The notes under the pieces were generated by a model, which saw only the letters and a program-made list of their open reading frames with translations, did not search any database and was not told the origin of the DNA. Source: Colwellia sp. (lineage in GTDB: Bacteria > Pseudomonadota > Gammaproteobacteria > Enterobacterales > Alteromonadaceae). Taken from it: DNA of 64,000 bases. Below are positions 60,040 through 64,000 of the stretch, one piece after another. A program made the translations under genes and the position numbers. The first letter of the stretch is position 1. Every line of letters starts with the position of its first letter. The stretch covers positions 1 to 64,000 of the forward strand of contig JABSOW010000011.1 of the NCBI GenBank assembly GCA_013215465.1. The letters run 5' to 3'.

Positions 60040-60852
60040 ATGACAGATTATTCTTTAAGATTCGGTGGTATTGCTCGCCTGTATGGCAAACATGGCGCAA
60101 CAATATTACAGCAAGCTCACTTTTGTGTTATTGGTATAGGTGGTGTGGGCTCGTGGGCAGCAGAGGCCTTAGCTAGAAATGGTATCGGACAGATTACTTT
60201 AATAGATCTAGATGATATTTGCGTTACTAATATTAACCGTCAAATTCATGCATTAACTAACACCATTGGTGAAAGTAAAGTAGAGATAATGAACGAGCGT
60301 ATTAAGCAAATCAATCCTGATTGCCAAGTAAATACTATAGAAGACTTTATTACCACTGAGAACTTAAATGAACTAATGGCAGTACATTATGATTATGTGA
60401 TTGATGCTATTGACTCCGTCGATATTAAAACGCGTTTAATTGCCCATTGTAAACGTAATAAGATGCCAATAATTACTATTGGTGGTGCCGGTGGCCAGGT
60501 CGACCCTTCAAAAATAACCATTAGCGATTTAAGTAAAACTTATCAAGATCCGCTATTAGCGAAAGTTAAAAATCAATTAAGACGTGAATTTAACTTTCCT
60601 CGTGCCAATATCACCAAAGCAAGTAAAAGAAAGTTTGCAATTGATGCAGTATTTTCAACAGAGCAATTACGTTACCCAAATAATTTAGGCGAAGTCTGTT
60701 TAGCTAAACCTGACAGCAGTGATGGTAATAATAGTGCTATGCGCTTGGATTGTAGTAGCGGTTTTGGCGCGACTACTCATGTGACAGCCAGCTTTGCTTT
60801 TTTTGCTGTTGGCAGAGCTATTGATAAACTGTTAAAAAAGTCGGCTGTTTAG
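60040..60852 (+). CDS. tcdA: tRNA ct6A cyclase (TcdA/CsdL)
   Basis: An E1-like enzyme that uses ATP to convert t6A at position 37 of ANN-decoding tRNAs to its cyclic form ct6A. The 270 residues match E. coli TcdA (268). Seen: FGGIARLYGKHGATILQQAHFCVIGIGGVGSWAAEALARNGIG with the nucleotide loop (32-38), LIDLDDICVTNINRQIHAL, and DAIDSVDIKTRLIAHCK. The C-terminal SSGFGATTHVTASFAFFAVGRAIDKLL closes it. It converges on the CsdA-CsdE fusion gene 43 bp away, its probable sulfur-transfer partner as in E. coli csdA-csdE-csdL. Confidence 0.95.
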   Translation: MTDYSLRFGGIARLYGKHGATILQQAHFCVIGIGGVGSWAAEALARNGIGQITLIDLDDICVTNINRQIHALTNTIGESKVEIMNERIKQINPDCQVNTIEDFITTENLNELMAVHYDYVIDAIDSVDIKTRLIAHCKRNKMPIITIGGAGGQVDPSKITISDLSKTYQDPLLAKVKNQLRREFNFPRANITKASKRKFAIDAVFSTEQLRYPNNLGEVCLAKPDSSDGNNSAMRLDCSSGFGATTHVTASFAFFAVGRAIDKLLKKSAV

Positions 60853-60895
60853 AGTTTCGAACAATAGAGTCCGTTTCGTCACTCGATATTAACAA

Positions 60896-62611
60896 TTACA
60901 GTGCTATTTTTTTTATTTTTTCGACAATAGCCAAAATACCATTTCCGCGCGAGGGGCTTAAATGCTGTATCAATCCTAAGGATTTAAAGTAGCTTTCAAT
61001 ATCAAATTCCTGAATTTGTACTGCTGTTTTACCATTAAAGGCAGCAAGTACAATGACCAACAAACCTCGAATAATTTTAGCATCGCTATCCGCTTGAAAA
61101 TTAAAAATACCCTGGCTATTTTTTTGTGAAACTAACCAAGCTAAACTTTCACAACCACTGATCAATGTTTGCTCATTGCGCATATTTTTATCTAAACGGT
61201 GCAATTGTTTTCCCAACAGCATTATTTGTCGATGGCGAGTATCCCAACTTTTCACCATAGCAAACTGAGTAATAATCATAGCACTCGCTTGTTCATTGAC
61301 ATCACGCTTGTTAGTAAATGTCAATGAAGCATCACTTTCTTGTGTTAATATTTTTTTTAAACAATCGATAAAGTAATTAATTTCCTCAAAAGTATTATAG
61401 GCTGCTAATGATATTCTTAAGCAACCAGAAATATTCAAATACTCCATTAATGGCATTGCGCAGTGGTGACCACTTCGAATTGCTATACCGTAGCTATCAA
61501 GTGCCGTAGCAATATCATGATTATGGTGGCCATTTAAGGTAAAAGAAATAACTGGAATATCAGGAAGCCCTGGCACAATAAATTTAACGATTTTTTTTGA
61601 AAACACTGTCAGGTTTTGTAGTGCTTGGTAACAATGAATTGTTAGTTGTTTTTCATAATCACATAGTTGTTTAGCGTCATAGGCGCTAATAAATTCAATG
61701 GCTTTACTAAAAGCAACCACGCCAGCAATGTTAGGTGTACCTGCTTCAAACTTAAAGGGTAAATCATTAAACGTCGTTGGTTTATTAAAACTAACCTTGC
61801 TAATCATCTCGCCACCCGCCTGATAAGGAGGCATAGTTTCGAGTAAGGCTTGTTTACCATAGAGTACTCCTACCCCAGTAGGACCAAACATTTTATGCGC
61901 GGAGAAAACATAAAAGTCGCAATCAAGTGCTTGTACGTCTATCGGAAAATGTGCCACCGCTTGTGCGCCATCAATAATAGTAATGGCCCCAACTGATTTT
62001 GCTTTTTGAATTAATTCATTTATAGGATTTATTTTTGCAATAACATTAGAAATATGAGCACAACAAAATACTTTAGTTTTACTATTTAGTAGTTGCTCAA
62101 AAGCAGGAAGGCAAACGCGCCCCATGGCATCAAGTTCAACAATTTTTATCATGGCGCCTGTTTGCTCGGCAATTAATTGCCAAGGTACAATATTAGCGTG
62201 ATGTTCACTTACCGCTAATATTATTTCATCTCCGTGTGTTAAAATTTTCCGACCAAGGCTCATCGCCAGTAAATTAATACTTTCTGTTGTTCCCTTTGTC
62301 CATATAATTTCTTTATTACTTTTAGCATTAATAAAAGTTTTAATACTATTTCTAGCATGCTCAAAAGCTGTTGTCGCTTTTACACTTAATGTATGCGATG
62401 CGCGATGCACATTAGCATTAGTCGTTTGATAAAAAGAGTGATAACTATCGATAACACAATTTGGTTTTTGTGTTGTTGCGCCATTATCAAAATAAACTAA
62501 AGGTAAAGAAGAGCTTATTTGAGAGCTGCCATTTACCGGTAATCTATTCCCTTCATTGTTAACAACTAAAGGAAACTGTTGGCGAAATTGTTTAGGTTTA
62601 AAGCTTTTCAT
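60896..62611 (-). CDS. Fused cysteine desulfurase-SufE protein (CsdA-CsdE)
   Basis: A 571-residue two-domain enzyme. Residues 1-425 are a group II cysteine desulfurase: FDNGATTQKP, SEHHANIVPWQ, IDGAQAVAH, SAHKMFGPTGVGVLYG with PLP lysine K240, and RSGHHCAMPLM with the persulfide cysteine C384. After a short linker, residues 440-571 are a SufE/CsdE domain with the acceptor cysteine C487 in LISGCESLAWLV and the family pattern DADAKIIRGLLVIVLAAFNGKT. In E. coli these are separate proteins CsdA and CsdE. No frame break is seen at the junction. The neighbour tcdA supports the Csd assignment over SufS-SufE. Confidence 0.93.
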   Translation of the reverse strand: MKSFKPKQFRQQFPLVVNNEGNRLPVNGSSQISSSLPLVYFDNGATTQKPNCVIDSYHSFYQTTNANVHRASHTLSVKATTAFEHARNSIKTFINAKSNKEIIWTKGTTESINLLAMSLGRKILTHGDEIILAVSEHHANIVPWQLIAEQTGAMIKIVELDAMGRVCLPAFEQLLNSKTKVFCCAHISNVIAKINPINELIQKAKSVGAITIIDGAQAVAHFPIDVQALDCDFYVFSAHKMFGPTGVGVLYGKQALLETMPPYQAGGEMISKVSFNKPTTFNDLPFKFEAGTPNIAGVVAFSKAIEFISAYDAKQLCDYEKQLTIHCYQALQNLTVFSKKIVKFIVPGLPDIPVISFTLNGHHNHDIATALDSYGIAIRSGHHCAMPLMEYLNISGCLRISLAAYNTFEEINYFIDCLKKILTQESDASLTFTNKRDVNEQASAMIITQFAMVKSWDTRHRQIMLLGKQLHRLDKNMRNEQTLISGCESLAWLVSQKNSQGIFNFQADSDAKIIRGLLVIVLAAFNGKTAVQIQEFDIESYFKSLGLIQHLSPSRGNGILAIVEKIKKIAL

Positions 62612-62745
62612 TTAAGAGTTTATAATATAAAAAAAGAGGTAATAATTTGCTTATAATTATACCTTAATCTACCAAAATAACTCATAGGTAATTAACCACT
62701 CTTGCTCTATAATTAAGGCACAAAATGGATTATAAAGGAGGTATT

Positions 62746-63006
62746 ATGGCACTATATTCATGGTTTACAAAAAACACTACCAAACTGAATAAAAAAAGCA
62801 TTAGGGTTAACAATAACTTATTAAAAGCGTCTGAATCCGTTAAGTACATAGAAAACTACACTATGTGGCCAACGGCTAAAATAAAGCAAGGTATTGAAGT
62901 TACATTGCCCACTGAGAATAAGTTAGCTAAAAAGTCTAACAAACAAAAACCAACGGTAAGAGACAAAAATATATCACTCGATGTAGCACTAACTGTTAAT
63001 AAGTAA
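62746..63006 (+). CDS. Small hypothetical basic protein
   Basis: An 86-residue protein from ATG at 62746, which is preceded by a near-ideal ribosome site (AAAGGAGGT at 62734-62742). A longer frame from 62725 would place that site inside the gene. The sequence (MALYSWFTKNTTKLNKKSIRV...) is lysine-rich with no membrane segment; I do not recognise it. The strong ribosome site suggests real expression. It lies between the divergent csdA-csdE fusion and the convergent partial gene at the window end. Confidence 0.6.
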   Translation: MALYSWFTKNTTKLNKKSIRVNNNLLKASESVKYIENYTMWPTAKIKQGIEVTLPTENKLAKKSNKQKPTVRDKNISLDVALTVNK

Positions 63007-63243
63007 TGGCGTTTCATTCTGCATGCTTTTAAAATTCTGATATGCTAATTCCGAGCCTGTAAAGAATTTTTTGATAGGCAAGTTAACAAGTATCTACTCA
63101 TATTTTAAAGTACGGTCAGTTCTTGTAGTAATTTTTTGCACTCATTCTGACGCCCTCATACAAGGTTATCATTACTAACCAAAGCTAAGTAGCTGCCTCT
63201 AATCAGGTAAGACATCACGTGGGTGACCGCAGAGGTAGTTACA
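63007..63243. other. Convergent gap, no gene seen
   Basis: About 240 bp between the small protein gene and the convergent metallopeptidase-like gene. I see no clear terminator or RNA gene. Confidence 0.4.
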
Positions 63244-64000
63244 TCAAAAATTACCTTGCCGTACTTTTTTACGCCTACTTACATCATTCTCCCAACGAGC
63301 AGCCTGCTCAAGCCATGCAGTTGCCTGTTCCATATCATGTTGTTGATAATAAGCTAAAGCAATATTGTAATGAAAACTCGGCATTCTAAACTGATCAGAA
63401 TTATTCTGTAATAATGCTATATATTGCTTTGGAAAATTGAGTTCATCATATTGTAATTTAGTTCGATGGGCTAACGGTTTAAAAGCATTAAAAATATTTT
63501 GTTGTTTAGCTGAGTTATTATCACAGGTTGGCGCTCTAAATAAACCGACTTCCTGTTCAAACTTCTCAGGTGTTCCTAATTGCCAGTGATGAATTTTTTG
63601 TGAGCCTTTATCCTTAAGATGTAAAATAGGGGTACTCTTTTTAATTTGTTCTGCCCATGCTAACTGCTTTAATACTTTTTCTCTAATATCACTACGCTCA
63701 CCTTGATAACTATTTGGCAATACGGCAATGTTTTGTGCAGATACCTGCTGTTGACTGGTGCGGCACTTAACATGTCCCTTAGCTAAAGGGTACTCATCAA
63801 CAAATCCTAATAAATGACTTATCTCATGTTCAACAACATCAATGCTGTCTAGTGCATCAAAATATAGCATGCCAAAATGAACATTGGCGCCGCCTTTAGG
63901 CAGCATAATTGCAACATAACGGCTAGTTACTGAATCAGCAACTTCATCGAGTTTGCTTTCATCGCAAAGGATTGCACTGTCTAGTGCTGTTGAACAAGAT
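63244..64000 (-). CDS. Metallopeptidase-like protein (partial, 5' end outside)
   Basis: The C-terminal ~250 residues of a protein that runs off the right edge; the frame is open to 64000, so the ATG at 63906 is not the start. The motif VEHEISHLLGFVDEYPLAKGH has the HExxH zinc signature with the G..DEY continuation seen in M64-like and other secreted metallopeptidases. Its end resembles a tetratricopeptide-type helix pair (FHYNIALAYYQQHDMEQATAWLEQAARWEN). Cysteines are spaced in the middle. The signal peptide, if any, would lie outside the window. Activity is inferred from the zinc motif. Confidence 0.7.
   Translation of the reverse strand, partial: SCSTALDSAILCDESKLDEVADSVTSRYVAIMLPKGGANVHFGMLYFDALDSIDVVEHEISHLLGFVDEYPLAKGHVKCRTSQQQVSAQNIAVLPNSYQGERSDIREKVLKQLAWAEQIKKSTPILHLKDKGSQKIHHWQLGTPEKFEQEVGLFRAPTCDNNSAKQQNIFNAFKPLAHRTKLQYDELNFPKQYIALLQNNSDQFRMPSFHYNIALAYYQQHDMEQATAWLEQAARWENDVSRRKKVRQGNF

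Overview
The window looks like the chromosome of a marine gammaproteobacterium of the Alteromonadales, most likely Colwelliaceae (Colwellia-like). The evidence is AT-rich DNA, gammaproteobacterial gene orders (csrA-tRNA-Ser-tRNA-Arg beside alaS/recX; sdhCDAB-sucABCD divergent from gltA; a 13-gene nuo operon with fused nuoCD), a chitin-derived sugar cluster, and protein sequences typical of that order. Genus placement is an inference made without database searches.

Layout. 0-1.3 kb: a decayed IS1634-like transposase. 1.6-2.3 kb: an orphan di-heme cytochrome b. 2.4-3.95 kb: a tRNA operon (tRNA-Ser-GCT then four tRNA-Arg-ACG) with a 421-bp tandem duplication and half-tRNA remnants. 4.1-9 kb: csrA, alaS, recX and dinB, with a LexA-type operator in the dinB promoter. 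9-18 kb: hemH, then the cytochrome c maturation genes as two divergent blocks (ccmFGHI leftward, ccmABCDE rightward) around a region with two FNR-like sites. 18-19.2 kb: folD and a small conserved-type protein. 19.5-26 kb: nagP, nagA, nagK and a GH20 lipoprotein hexosaminidase, with two matching palindromic operators. 26.2-41.6 kb: the NADH:quinone oxidoreductase operon nuoABCDEFGHIJKLMN. 42-46.9 kb: the accessory stretch, holding an endonuclease/exonuclease/phosphatase-fold protein, an SF2 helicase, a 1-kb repeat-rich segment and a frameshifted gene. 46.9-59 kb: sucD, sucC, sucB (two lipoyl domains), sucA, sdhB, sdhA, sdhD and sdhC, with gltA divergent. 59-64 kb: an AraC-regulator relic, tcdA, a CsdA-CsdE fusion, a small unknown protein and the 3' part of a metallopeptidase-like gene that runs off the window.

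How it fits together. Most of the window is aerobic energy metabolism: TCA enzymes feed NADH to complex I and succinate to SDH, and ccm plus hemH supply c-type cytochromes. The nag/hex cluster brings chitin-derived GlcNAc into central metabolism. tcdA and the desulfurase fusion belong to tRNA ct6A modification, and csrA, the tRNAs and alaS serve translation and post-transcriptional control.

I found no convincing new defence or mobile system. The points most worth a second look are the CsdA-CsdE fusion next to tcdA, the LexA-box promoter reading into recX and alaS, the repeated FNR-like sites between the ccm blocks, the exact tRNA-Arg duplication, and the repeat-rich accessory segment at 43-47 kb.
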